A DNA stretch of 36,207 nt from a virus. The notes under the pieces are model-generated. The model saw nothing but the letters and a program-made list of their open reading frames with translations. It did no database searches and was not told where the DNA came from. The stretch spans positions 1 to 36,207 of IMG/VR virus record IMGVR_UViG_3300042465_001064; one strand, 5' to 3'. Below, piece by piece: positions 29,901 through 36,207 of the stretch. The translations under genes and the position numbers were made by a program. Position 1 is the first letter of the stretch. Every line of letters starts with the position of its first letter.

Positions 29901-30401
29901 TCAGTTTACAACCTGAACCCATTCCCAAGCAAAGAAATCAAACTTATATTGATGTTCATCAACGGGTTTAGCTGGAGTGTCTTTCCAGTTTGCATCCGCG
30001 CCACACCAGAAAGTCATAATGCCAGCGGCAGTCTTAGTCTCATCTGCGGCAGGGCGTGGGATAGGGGGAACCATTGTGTTGGTAGCCTCATCCAAAGTCC
30101 AAGCTGACCAATTCTCGGCTTGTTCACGGGCGGCAAACGCATCACGAATAGTTTGTTGAATCGGAGCCTTTTCTTCGGTAGTCATTTCACGTACTGTCCA
30201 CACATCAGTCCACACGCCATCTATTTTTGTGTAAACAGGGTTATCGGAAGCTAAGACTTGATACATACCCGGCACAGGGGGTTCAACGCGGATAAATGGC
30301 TCCCAATGTGATGGGATTGAACCAAACGCTTGAATGAGGTTGTCCTCAAAAGCAGGGTGGTTCTTAGTCGCGCCGTTTTCAGTTTCAATATAAAGATTCA
30401 T
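29901..30401 (-). CDS. Virion-associated protein, 166 aa, possible fibre assembly protein
   Basis: Trp-rich (WTDVWTVREMTTEEKAPIQQ, AENWSAWTLDEATNTMVPPI, ending AWEWVQVV). The Trp/Pro pattern with a helix bearing MTTEEK resembles phage tail-fibre assembly or tail proteins. It lies between the FN3/polyglycine fibre gene and the oxygenase. The function is not established. Confidence 0.68.
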   Translation of the reverse strand: MNLYIETENGATKNHPAFEDNLIQAFGSIPSHWEPFIRVEPPVPGMYQVLASDNPVYTKIDGVWTDVWTVREMTTEEKAPIQQTIRDAFAAREQAENWSAWTLDEATNTMVPPIPRPAADETKTAAGIMTFWCGADANWKDTPAKPVDEHQYKFDFFAWEWVQVVN

Positions 30402-30413
30402 GTTATCGCCTGA

Positions 30414-31451
30414 TTAGAGATCGCCAGTGCAAGTTGATGGGAATGAACGGCTAGAACCGGGGTAGATAATACGAACTGCGCCAGAACCGGGGGTTGTAAA
30501 GACAGGCGCACCAGCGCAGCTTATTGGGCCAGAGCCGCCACCGCCGCCGTAAGCTCCCCCTGTTGTCCCAGAAGCATTTCCACCACCAGAACCGCCAACA
30601 CCACCAGCACAACCATTAGCGCCAGCCCCTAATAATCCTACGCCACCACCGCCTGATGTGTTACCCCCGCCACCGCCGCCGCCAGAACCAGCAGTTGAGC
30701 CACTACTATTACCGCCATTACCGCCGTTTCCTGAATAGCCACCCGCCCCGCTACCACCAACAGACGCACCGCCACCGCCAGTTTGTCGGAAACCAACAGT
30801 TTGCCCGCCATATCCACCACCATCTCCAACACTACCGCTAGTTCCACATCCAGTTGGCGCGGATTTCAATACACCGGTACTTACAAAAGATGAGCCAACA
30901 CCAGCGCCTGTTGCGCCAATAACTACTGCGTAGCTACAGCCAGGAGTAACAGAAATTGAATTTTTATACGACAACGCCCCGCCTACACCGCCTACTTGAA
31001 GATATTGGCAACAAGTTCTAAACGAATACCCACGATTTCCAGTAGTAACAGCAACAGCCGAAACAGAAGTTACTCCAGCAGGTGCAACCCAAGAATAAGT
31101 GCCAGCGCCTGTAAAGACATCTTGACCAATGACTGCTGGCGTAACCGAGTTACTAGCTGCGCTTAATGCGCCGTAGCCAACAATATTTGATGCCCGTGCT
31201 TTAAATGTATACGCCGTTCCCGTTGTTAGACCAGATACGACAATAGGAGAAGATGCACCTGTATTAGAAATACAGCCGGGCGTTGAAAGCACTTGATACC
31301 CGGTTATGCCCGGAGGAACACCTGTACAGGCTGGTGCTGTAAACGTAACTGAAACTGAAGTTGTACTTGCTACTGTAGCTGTGCCAATAGTAGGAGCACC
31401 TGGCGGTTGTCCATAGCTACCACCTACAAAAGAAGTAATGATTCCACTCAT
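30414..31451 (-). CDS. Tail fibre with FN3 domain and polyglycine tip, 345 aa
   Basis: ATG 31451 overlaps the upstream stop (ATGA); an upstream start lies inside the neighbouring gene. Residues 17-107 form a fibronectin type III domain (PPGAPTIGTATVASTTSVSV, SGLTTGTAYTFKARASN). After a linker domain, residues 205-310 are extremely Gly-rich (runs such as GGGGGGG), like the polyglycine-sandwich tips of phage adhesins. The end GSGAVRIIYPGSSRSFPST recurs in such tail proteins. Nine Cys (42, 60, 147, 148, 172, 202, 281, 312, 341) are unusual. Likely receptor-binding protein. Confidence 0.8.
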   Translation of the reverse strand: MSGIITSFVGGSYGQPPGAPTIGTATVASTTSVSVTFTAPACTGVPPGITGYQVLSTPGCISNTGASSPIVVSGLTTGTAYTFKARASNIVGYGALSAASNSVTPAVIGQDVFTGAGTYSWVAPAGVTSVSAVAVTTGNRGYSFRTCCQYLQVGGVGGALSYKNSISVTPGCSYAVVIGATGAGVGSSFVSTGVLKSAPTGCGTSGSVGDGGGYGGQTVGFRQTGGGGASVGGSGAGGYSGNGGNGGNSSGSTAGSGGGGGGGNTSGGGGVGLLGAGANGCAGGVGGSGGGNASGTTGGAYGGGGGSGPISCAGAPVFTTPGSGAVRIIYPGSSRSFPSTCTGDL

Positions 31452-32068
31452 GATACATTTCCGGTTACAACACAAACTGTACCGCTGATGAACAAGATAT
31501 TGCAAATACCGCGTGTTGCTAATGTAAGCGTTGCTTTATCTGCGTCTGTCCCGCCTTGGTATGCGGTAGTAATTGAAAGCGTAATCGTAATATTGCCCGA
31601 TGTGTTGTTAAAAAGAACAACTGCATCACCGGCTGAAAATGTAGCATTGGGCACAGTAATCGCGCCGCCTGAGCCAATTTCAATAAACTCACCCACGTCA
31701 GTTGTCGCCAATACGTAAGTTGTGGTTTTGGCCGCGCCAGATTGAGGAATTGCGCGGAGTTTTCCCGCGCCGTCGCTGTAAGTAGCGGCGGTTGTTACTA
31801 TGCCAGTGCCTTTGGGCGTTAATGTCAAGCTGATGTCTGCATCAGTGCCATCAGCAGCCAGTGTTGTACCAGCTAAAGTTACGCCCGCAGCAGCCACGCT
31901 TGTGTCAAAAGTTGTGGCGTTGACAGTGGTTGCCGTAACAGTTTTGCCTGTCGTCAAGTTATCAATAGTTACTTGCTTGGTCGTACCTGATTGGACGATA
32001 GGCAAAACCTCAGTACCAGCAAGGGGAACCGTTGCCGCTGGCAATTGGGAAATTTTTAAGTCAGCCAT
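31448..32068 (-). CDS. Tail fibre-like protein, 206 aa
   Basis: N-terminal MADLKISQLPAATVPLAGTE then VLPIVQSGTTKQVTIDNL is the usual opening of fibre/appendage proteins in environmental podoviruses. Thr/Ala/Gly-rich beta strands follow (ATTVNATTFDTSVAAAGVTL) and a C-terminal beta domain with AVVLFNNTSGNITITLS. Probably trimeric, and it may be the base that carries the FN3/polyglycine protein whose start overlaps its stop. Confidence 0.75.
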   Translation of the reverse strand: MADLKISQLPAATVPLAGTEVLPIVQSGTTKQVTIDNLTTGKTVTATTVNATTFDTSVAAAGVTLAGTTLAADGTDADISLTLTPKGTGIVTTAATYSDGAGKLRAIPQSGAAKTTTYVLATTDVGEFIEIGSGGAITVPNATFSAGDAVVLFNNTSGNITITLSITTAYQGGTDADKATLTLATRGICNILFISGTVCVVTGNVS

Positions 32069-32072
32069 TTAA

Positions 32073-32237
32073 TTACTCCAAAAGAATATAGTCGCCATTT
32101 TCTTGCACAAGGTTTGCCCCAGATTCTGTCAGCAGATTATCTACTGTCAAGCTGCTATCAAAAGTACCTGAAAAAAGCGTGGCGATGCCGCCAAGCCCAA
32201 TTGACACAGCATTTCTGAGAGCAACACCAAAACTCAT
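32073..32237 (-). CDS. Small tail-region protein, 54 aa
   Basis: ATG 32237 overlaps the upstream stop (ATGA). MSFGVALRNAVSIGLGGIAT then FDSSLTVDNLLTES and NLVQENGDYILLE. The last 20 residues repeat the L-x-E-S-G-x-x-L-V-Q-E-x-G pattern found in the gp10-like tail protein (416-457). The N-terminal half is hydrophobic with glycine (12-24). Real by overlap and motif; function unknown. Confidence 0.65.
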   Translation of the reverse strand: MSFGVALRNAVSIGLGGIATLFSGTFDSSLTVDNLLTESGANLVQENGDYILLE

Positions 32238-32536
32238 CGAATGTTTACCGGTTTACAGTAAATCGATCCGGTCGCTGATACTTGAATAGCACTTACCCTC
32301 CACTGCCCGCCAGTGCCTTCAGGCACAGCAAACGGGATAGGGGTAAAAGCTGGAATGGGGGTGCTGGCAGTAGTAGCGGTGACACCTTCGCCAACTACAA
32401 CGTAGGCGGGGGTTGTTGACCACACTACGACACCTTGAGGGCCAGCCGCCCAAGTGCTAGTCGAGCCAGCCGAGCCAGAATACGAAACAGTCGCGGCGGG
32501 AAACACCGTGTCGGCTAGAGGTTTTAAAAGTTCCAT
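32234..32536 (-). CDS. Small structural-type protein, 100 aa
   Basis: AAGGAG precedes the ATG. MELLKPLADTVFPAATVSYS then Gly/Ser/Thr-rich beta strands with PIPAFTPIPFAVPEGTGGQW. Looks like a small beta-sandwich appendage protein. The stop overlaps the next gene. No known function. Confidence 0.7.
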   Translation of the reverse strand: MELLKPLADTVFPAATVSYSGSAGSTSTWAAGPQGVVVWSTTPAYVVVGEGVTATTASTPIPAFTPIPFAVPEGTGGQWRVSAIQVSATGSIYCKPVNIR

Positions 32537-32555
32537 GATGGCTCCTTATGCCTTA

Positions 32556-32584
32556 AATATACCATAGCGATGAAATTACGCCAA
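32556..32584 (-). promoter_or_regulatory. Candidate promoter for the tail-fibre cassette
   Basis: Minus strand: TTGGCG (32584-32579), 17-bp spacer, TATATT (32561-32556): four and five matches to sigma70 consensus, in the gap between the DUF5856-like gene and the 100-aa gene. It would let the fibre cassette be transcribed apart from the terminase-portal message. Confidence 0.4.
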
Positions 32585-32938
32585 AAATTTTAACTTGTAA
32601 AGTGTACGCAAGTAAACCTCAATGATGTTGTCAATCAACTGTTGCAATGAACTGTCAGACTTATCACACACTTCATACCTTGCATCTTCGATCTGCTTGA
32701 GCGAGTCTTCCAAGAATTCAATGACATTGTTTGTCTTTTTGACAGAGTGCAGTGTAATTGGCCCAATCAACCCGTTTCTGCCCTGATAGGCTTCAGCAAA
32801 GTCATCGGCTGCACCAACAATGCGTTCATAAAAAATGTTCAGCGCTTTATGTTTGGAATAGCTGCGCGTGTTCAGGTGCACACTGTGGGTGACATCCCTA
32901 GCTAAAAACAACAAACCTATAAATTCAGCGGCTTTCAT
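32576..32938 (-). CDS. DUF5856-like helical protein, 120 aa
   Basis: MKAAEFIGLLFLARDVTHSV then HLNTRSYSKHKALNIFYERI and DDFAEAYQGRNGLIGPI: this helical pattern, with a conserved RDV-xH...H-x-xTxSYxxHKAL stretch and AEAYQGR, matches small four-helix-bundle proteins next to portals in several phage groups, as I recall DUF5856. The arrangement (H18, H21, H30, E38, E49) recalls ferritin-like metal binding, but that is untested. Its start overlaps the portal stop. Confidence 0.72.
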   Translation of the reverse strand: MKAAEFIGLLFLARDVTHSVHLNTRSYSKHKALNIFYERIVGAADDFAEAYQGRNGLIGPITLHSVKKTNNVIEFLEDSLKQIEDARYEVCDKSDSSLQQLIDNIIEVYLRTLYKLKFLA

Positions 32939-35133
32939 TGTGGCATTCCTTGTGGTGGCATACCTTGAGGTAACATCATTTCAGGTGGCATCATCTCACC
33001 GCCCATTGGGTCACGGCCGGGCATTTCGTTTACAAGGTCACCACTGGTAATCATGCCGCTAATTGTGCCCATCACAATGTCTTGAATTTGTTCTAGCGAC
33101 ATGCCGGCTTGAACAGCAGAAATCCGCTGTGTTTCAGCCGCGTATGCTTTAACCATAGCTTCAAACTCTTTGATCTCATTTGTGCGAACAATCTCAGAAC
33201 TCTGTACGTTGTCGATCATTCCAACCAGTTGATCCATTTGCTGGCTCATGGCTTGAATCTGCTGCTGGGCCGCCTGCAACTCAGGTGATTCTTGATCGTC
33301 GCCAATAATTTTAGGATCAATGGTTTTGGCAAAGCGTTTAGCCATTTCTTGGGCGCCAGGCCAATCCATGTTCTTAACAAACAAGTCGCCGGCCACAGTC
33401 CACAGTTGGGGGTTGCCCTGCAACAATTGACCCATTGCTTCCAACGCCTCTTGCCGCTTGGTAGCGTAGCCGGGGCCAGTGGTTGCCACAACGTCGTACT
33501 TGCCAACACCGGGGTTGTAGATTTTCTCAATGACAATGCCTTCTTGGTTGCGCACTTCGCGCACGGGCACGGCCTGCTCGGGGTCAATCTTGGCCATCTT
33601 TGTTTCGCCGTCTTCGCCAATGATTCGAGCAATACGCTGGGTATCGTAAATCTTAGGGATCAGATCAACCAATTGACGGGCAATGTGACGAACGCCGCGA
33701 GTCAAGTTGTCACCATAATGGTAAGTACCTACGTCGCCTTCGCGCTGACGCGCAAGAATGGCTCTACCTGAACGCTCATTGCCGCCTTGGCCTAATGATG
33801 CGTTGTACTGGCCAGTTGTAGACTTAATGTCTTCAGATGCGCCAGCTTTAGCCTGCAACAAACCAGACGAAGCCATTGGGGGCTGTGCGCGCTGGGGCAG
33901 TGGCAATGCGCTGCCTTGGCCGTCGGTCACATCGGGGTTGACTTCCAAATAAGGCCAGTTGTTTGTGTTGGCCGTTTTCCATTTGTCTTCGTAGCCTTCA
34001 AACTGACCGCCGTATCCAATGAACGGTGCTTTAGGCGCCAGAGCCAACATTTCAGCTTCTTGTGACACCCAATAGTTATACATGCGCTGGGCGTCCTTGG
34101 CATTACGCACAAGGCCCGAGACATACAAACGGCCGTCAACTTCAAATTCGTTACCAACAATGCGGATCACGGGAATGTACCGGCCAGCCCATTCGTTTTG
34201 CTCAAGGATTTCGTATCCATTAATCTTGCAATACCGAACACGGGGACGGTCAGATTCGCGTGAGCGCTTGGGCTTGCCGTAAGCTGCCCGCAAAGACTTG
34301 TCTTCAGGCGTACCCTCAAACGCCGTAGCGTTGCCGGGGTACAAATTCAGCGTAGCGCGGTCGTATTCAATGTAGTAGTAATCCGCGATGCGGATCGTGT
34401 CTTCATTGAGCCAGTTGGAGATTGACTGATCGCCTACACCCAAAGATTGCAAAGTTGTAATGGGCGCTGCATTTGGGTACATGCGCTCATAGTCTTCTCT
34501 GGATACATCTTCGGTAACAAAACAATACTTGGCGTCTGATCCCGTCGGGTCTTGGATCATTGGATCCATGTAGACCGAAAAGCTGTTACGAACGCGGCCA
34601 ATCTTAATGTCTTGATTAAAGTTGTCGTCGTCGCAATACTCGGTCAGCAATCTAATGTAGCCTTCGCCATAAGCCACTTGGTTCTCGCAGGCCGTGTCGT
34701 ATGCAACGTCAGCGTCGCTGATGTATTCGATGTGGCGAATCATGCCGTTGAATATTTCAGCAACTTGTAAGTCAGCTTTGTCGTCTACGGGGATAACCTT
34801 GGCGCCTGGGCGATTCTGGCGCATGTCGTTGGTCACTTGACGAACGTGTTGCGGCAGCTTGTTGATTGTCAGGCACGGCCTAGCGTTGATTGTTTGGCCC
34901 TGCACCGCGCCGCGAGTCGCCAGCACATCGGCAGGCCACTGCCACTGGTTGTCAGGTGATCCGGCATAAAAGCGCAGATCGTCAATTTCGTCCTCGCGGG
35001 ACTCAGAAAGCGCAGACATCGCCATGTCAAGACGTGACCTAGCAGTCGCCAAAATGTCGGCGTTACTTTTGTCTTTGGCCGAACCGCCAACAGCAACTGC
35101 TGCTGCGGCTACGATGCCGGTAGGATCAGCCAT
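32935..35133 (-). CDS. Portal protein, P22-like
   Basis: 732 residues from ATG 35133, which follows GGAG by 6-7 nt; an upstream TTG would add four residues. The sequence holds typical P22-portal landmarks: INKLPQHVRQVTNDMRQNRP, then VIPVDDKADLQVAEIFNGMI, DTACENQVAYGEGYIRL, FSVYMDPMIQDPTGSDAKYC and SGRAILARQREGDVGTYHYG. The C-terminal part (about 620-680) is a Gln/Met-rich coiled coil like the P22 portal barrel, ending in a Met/Pro-rich tail. The dodecameric ring is the DNA gate and tail docking site. It overlaps the next gene by ATGA. Confidence 0.93.
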   Translation of the reverse strand: MADPTGIVAAAAVAVGGSAKDKSNADILATARSRLDMAMSALSESREDEIDDLRFYAGSPDNQWQWPADVLATRGAVQGQTINARPCLTINKLPQHVRQVTNDMRQNRPGAKVIPVDDKADLQVAEIFNGMIRHIEYISDADVAYDTACENQVAYGEGYIRLLTEYCDDDNFNQDIKIGRVRNSFSVYMDPMIQDPTGSDAKYCFVTEDVSREDYERMYPNAAPITTLQSLGVGDQSISNWLNEDTIRIADYYYIEYDRATLNLYPGNATAFEGTPEDKSLRAAYGKPKRSRESDRPRVRYCKINGYEILEQNEWAGRYIPVIRIVGNEFEVDGRLYVSGLVRNAKDAQRMYNYWVSQEAEMLALAPKAPFIGYGGQFEGYEDKWKTANTNNWPYLEVNPDVTDGQGSALPLPQRAQPPMASSGLLQAKAGASEDIKSTTGQYNASLGQGGNERSGRAILARQREGDVGTYHYGDNLTRGVRHIARQLVDLIPKIYDTQRIARIIGEDGETKMAKIDPEQAVPVREVRNQEGIVIEKIYNPGVGKYDVVATTGPGYATKRQEALEAMGQLLQGNPQLWTVAGDLFVKNMDWPGAQEMAKRFAKTIDPKIIGDDQESPELQAAQQQIQAMSQQMDQLVGMIDNVQSSEIVRTNEIKEFEAMVKAYAAETQRISAVQAGMSLEQIQDIVMGTISGMITSGDLVNEMPGRDPMGGEMMPPEMMLPQGMPPQGMPQ

Positions 35134-35194
35134 TAAAAACTCCAATCACGTCGGGTTCACGCATCATAAGGTATTCTTTGCCTTTGTGCTTCAT
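35126..35194 (-). CDS. Possible 22-aa micropeptide before the portal gene
   Basis: An ATG overlaps the stop of the 45-aa gene (ATGA) and the frame ends 8 bp inside the portal gene, filling the gap exactly. It would encode MKHKGKEYLMMREPDVIGVF plus two residues. The overlap pattern matches its neighbours, but the peptide is short and unlike anything I recognise; it may serve translational coupling only. Confidence 0.35.
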   Translation of the reverse strand: MKHKGKEYLMMREPDVIGVFNG

Positions 35195-35328
35195 TTTTTC
35201 TTTTTCTCTGCTTCGCGCTTAACCGAATACGCAATCGCTACGGCCTGCTTGACGGGTTTGCCTGCTTGCACTTCAGCCTTGACGTTTTTGCGAAAGGCTT
35301 CGGGTGTTTTTGATTTGACCAGTGGCAT
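35191..35328 (-). CDS. Small basic phage protein, 45 aa
   Basis: MPLVKSKTPEAFRKNVKAEV then QAGKPVKQAVAIAYSVKREA and a Lys-rich end. This pattern (PLVKSKxxxAFxKNVxxEMxAGKPxKQAxAIAYxVKR) is very common in phage genomes close to portal or terminase genes and in my reading has no known function; the basic amphipathic helix suggests nucleic-acid binding. Confidence 0.8.
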   Translation of the reverse strand: MPLVKSKTPEAFRKNVKAEVQAGKPVKQAVAIAYSVKREAEKKKK

Positions 35329-35336
35329 AACAGTCC

Positions 35337-35798
35337 TTATTCGTCGCGGTTGTGGATAGTGCTAAATGTGATTTTTACAGCTTCACTTAAAGAGCCGCCG
35401 CCACCTTTGCGGTTAGCCAATGCAATGTCAGCATAGCCTGTACCAATATCGCCAACATACGCCAAATATTGACCTACGCCAGCCACGCCGCCCGATATGT
35501 TTAAGATTAACACATCATTGGTTTTAATAGTGCTGTTGTTCATGCGAAAAATGACTGTTGCGTTATTGCCCAGCGACGCGTCGTCCATAGTGATGCGCCC
35601 AGTCGGAGTGTTCAGTGTCACAGGCGTGGATTTGCTAGTCAACTGAGTTACTTCACCAAAAGCGCACGAACAGTAGCCCAACTCCTCGGTGGCGTACACC
35701 GTAGTGCCACGCATAAACTGAGGGTTGGTTTTTCCAATGACGCCGCCATCAATGTCTTGATCGCGGTACGCAACGCCAATAGACTTTGTATCGCCCAT
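35337..35798 (-). CDS. Virion structural-type protein, 153 aa
   Basis: The ATG abuts the stop of the 50-aa gene. The N-terminal MGDTKSIGVAYRDQDIDGGV is followed by a beta module, about 50-150, that recurs in phage structural proteins: VTQLTSKSTPVTLNTPTGRI, then AVKITFSTIHNRDE at the end. Such modules form small decoration or fibre proteins. Which one is not known. Confidence 0.72.
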   Translation of the reverse strand: MGDTKSIGVAYRDQDIDGGVIGKTNPQFMRGTTVYATEELGYCSCAFGEVTQLTSKSTPVTLNTPTGRITMDDASLGNNATVIFRMNNSTIKTNDVLILNISGGVAGVGQYLAYVGDIGTGYADIALANRKGGGGSLSEAVKITFSTIHNRDE

Positions 35799-35951
35799 TT
35801 ACTTTTTCTTTGCAGTTTTAGCCGACTCTTTAAAGTCTTTGGCTGTTGGCGCGCCGGGTGCGCCGGGCTTTCGCATTTTCTCTTTAGAGCCAGCGGCTAT
35901 ACGCTCACGTTTTGCCGCAATATTGGCATAGAGTCCGGGTTTAGTAGCCAT
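35799..35951 (-). CDS. Small basic phage protein, 50 aa
   Basis: MATKPGLYANIAAKRERIAA then GSKEKMRKPGAPGAPTAKDF and a Lys/Ala tail. This is a widespread small phage protein pattern (LYxNIxxKRxRIxxGSxEKMRKPGxxGAPTxxxFxxxAKTAK). Function unknown. GGAAG lies about 9 nt before the ATG. Its stop abuts the next ATG, so the small genes here form one translation unit. Confidence 0.8.
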   Translation of the reverse strand: MATKPGLYANIAAKRERIAAGSKEKMRKPGAPGAPTAKDFKESAKTAKKK

Positions 35952-35953
35952 GA

Positions 35954-36207
35954 TTAACACTTCCATCGTTTAAGGGCTGCTTTAGCGCGTTCGCCGTCCT
36001 TGGCGTTAGCTGCCACTGCGCCCATTCTCGCACAAAATGAATCCTTGCGGCCTTGGTCGGCTTTGGTCTTTGGATTAGGCGCTGGCGCTTTTAAATTGCT
36101 GCCAGTTTCACGGTTGTACTTTTCACGGCCTTTGGCTGTCAAGCCCGCGCCCTTAGACACTGGCAATTTCTCGCCCCGCCCGACAGATAGTGAAACGCTT
36201 TTCTTAG
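35954..36207 (-). CDS. DUF6321-like small protein, main part (first 4 bases lie beyond the join)
   Basis: This copy holds codons 2 to stop of the 85-aa protein; only the ATG and the first base of codon 2 are missing at the right edge, and they are present at 131-128. The core is KGAGLTAKGREKYNRETGSN then APAPNPKTKADQGRKDSFCA and the end ERAKAALKRWKC. A start at 36166 (TTG) would cut off the conserved MAKKSVSLSVGRGEK front. Lys/Arg-rich, so perhaps DNA- or capsid-bound; function unknown. Confidence 0.82.
   Translation of the reverse strand, partial: KKSVSLSVGRGEKLPVSKGAGLTAKGREKYNRETGSNLKAPAPNPKTKADQGRKDSFCARMGAVAANAKDGERAKAALKRWKC
36081..36207. repeat. Terminal direct repeat, right copy
   Basis: Identical to 1-127; see the left copy. 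Remove one of the two for a circular map of 36,080 bp. Confidence 0.95.

Noticed and set aside
30414-31451. Diversity-generating retroelement acting on the polyglycine fibre
   Set aside because: No reverse transcriptase gene and no template repeat were found in the genome.
1-36207. Lysogeny module, attachment site or integrase
   Set aside because: No integrase, excisionase, CI/Cro-like repressor or ParAB genes were seen on either strand.
1-36207. tRNA genes or other structural RNAs
   Set aside because: Intergenic space other than 2073-2895 is too short, and no cloverleaf or GTTCGAATC-like T-loop was noticed in it.

Overview
The window is a complete genome of a tailed phage with podovirus-type (P22-like) virion genes, assembled as a circle. 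The first and last 127 bases are identical (1-127 = 36081-36207), and one gene reads in frame across the join, so the unique sequence is 36,080 bp. There is no integrase, repressor, tRNA, CRISPR array or insertion sequence, so a strictly lytic phage is the simplest reading. The host cannot be read from the sequence. Shine-Dalgarno sites of the AAAGGA/GGAG type, sigma70-like promoters and classical DnaA boxes fit a Gram-negative bacterium, perhaps a freshwater betaproteobacterium (inference only).

The genes form four transcription blocks around two divergent control regions. (1) 2073-2895 is an 823-bp gene-free region packed with DnaA-box-like 9-mers: 12 exact copies of TTGTCCACA/TGTGGACAA, two perfect TTATCCACA boxes, one TTATGCACA and several variants. 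It is the probable replication origin, or a trap for host DnaA. (2) Rightward from it, 2896-5732 holds 13 very small early genes, most linked by ATGA overlaps, ending at a strong terminator (5749-5776). (3) At 11815-11898, two sigma70-like promoters stand back to back with overlapping -35 boxes. Leftward they serve a replication operon: a RecB/Cas4-like DUF2800 nuclease, an unknown 218-aa protein (possibly DNA-binding), a family A DNA polymerase with proofreading domain and a primase-helicase. Rightward they serve a VRR-NUC nuclease, a SNF2-type helicase and six small proteins (11899-15001). (4) Leftward from the origin region and across the contig join runs the late block: terS, terL, small proteins, portal, a tail-fibre/accessory cassette, scaffold, coat, capsid-associated proteins, gp4- and gp10-like tail proteins, fibre-like and cupin proteins, three ejection-type proteins, then membrane proteins, holin and endolysin (ending at 14948).

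The late block keeps the P22 order (terminase, portal, scaffold, coat, gp4, gp10, ejection proteins). It differs by a nine-gene cassette between portal and scaffold that carries an FN3/polyglycine fibre, other fibre-like proteins and a 2-oxoglutarate/Fe(II) oxygenase. Hairpins lie around the scaffold and capsid genes. One overlaps the scaffold ribosome-binding site and one is a full terminator only 3 nt before the next start codon, which suggests tuning of capsid protein ratios at RNA level.

The points most worth following up are the DnaA-box region, the leaderless/divergent promoter pair, the leucine at the 762-equivalent position of the polymerase, the scaffold leader hairpin and the fibre/oxygenase cassette.
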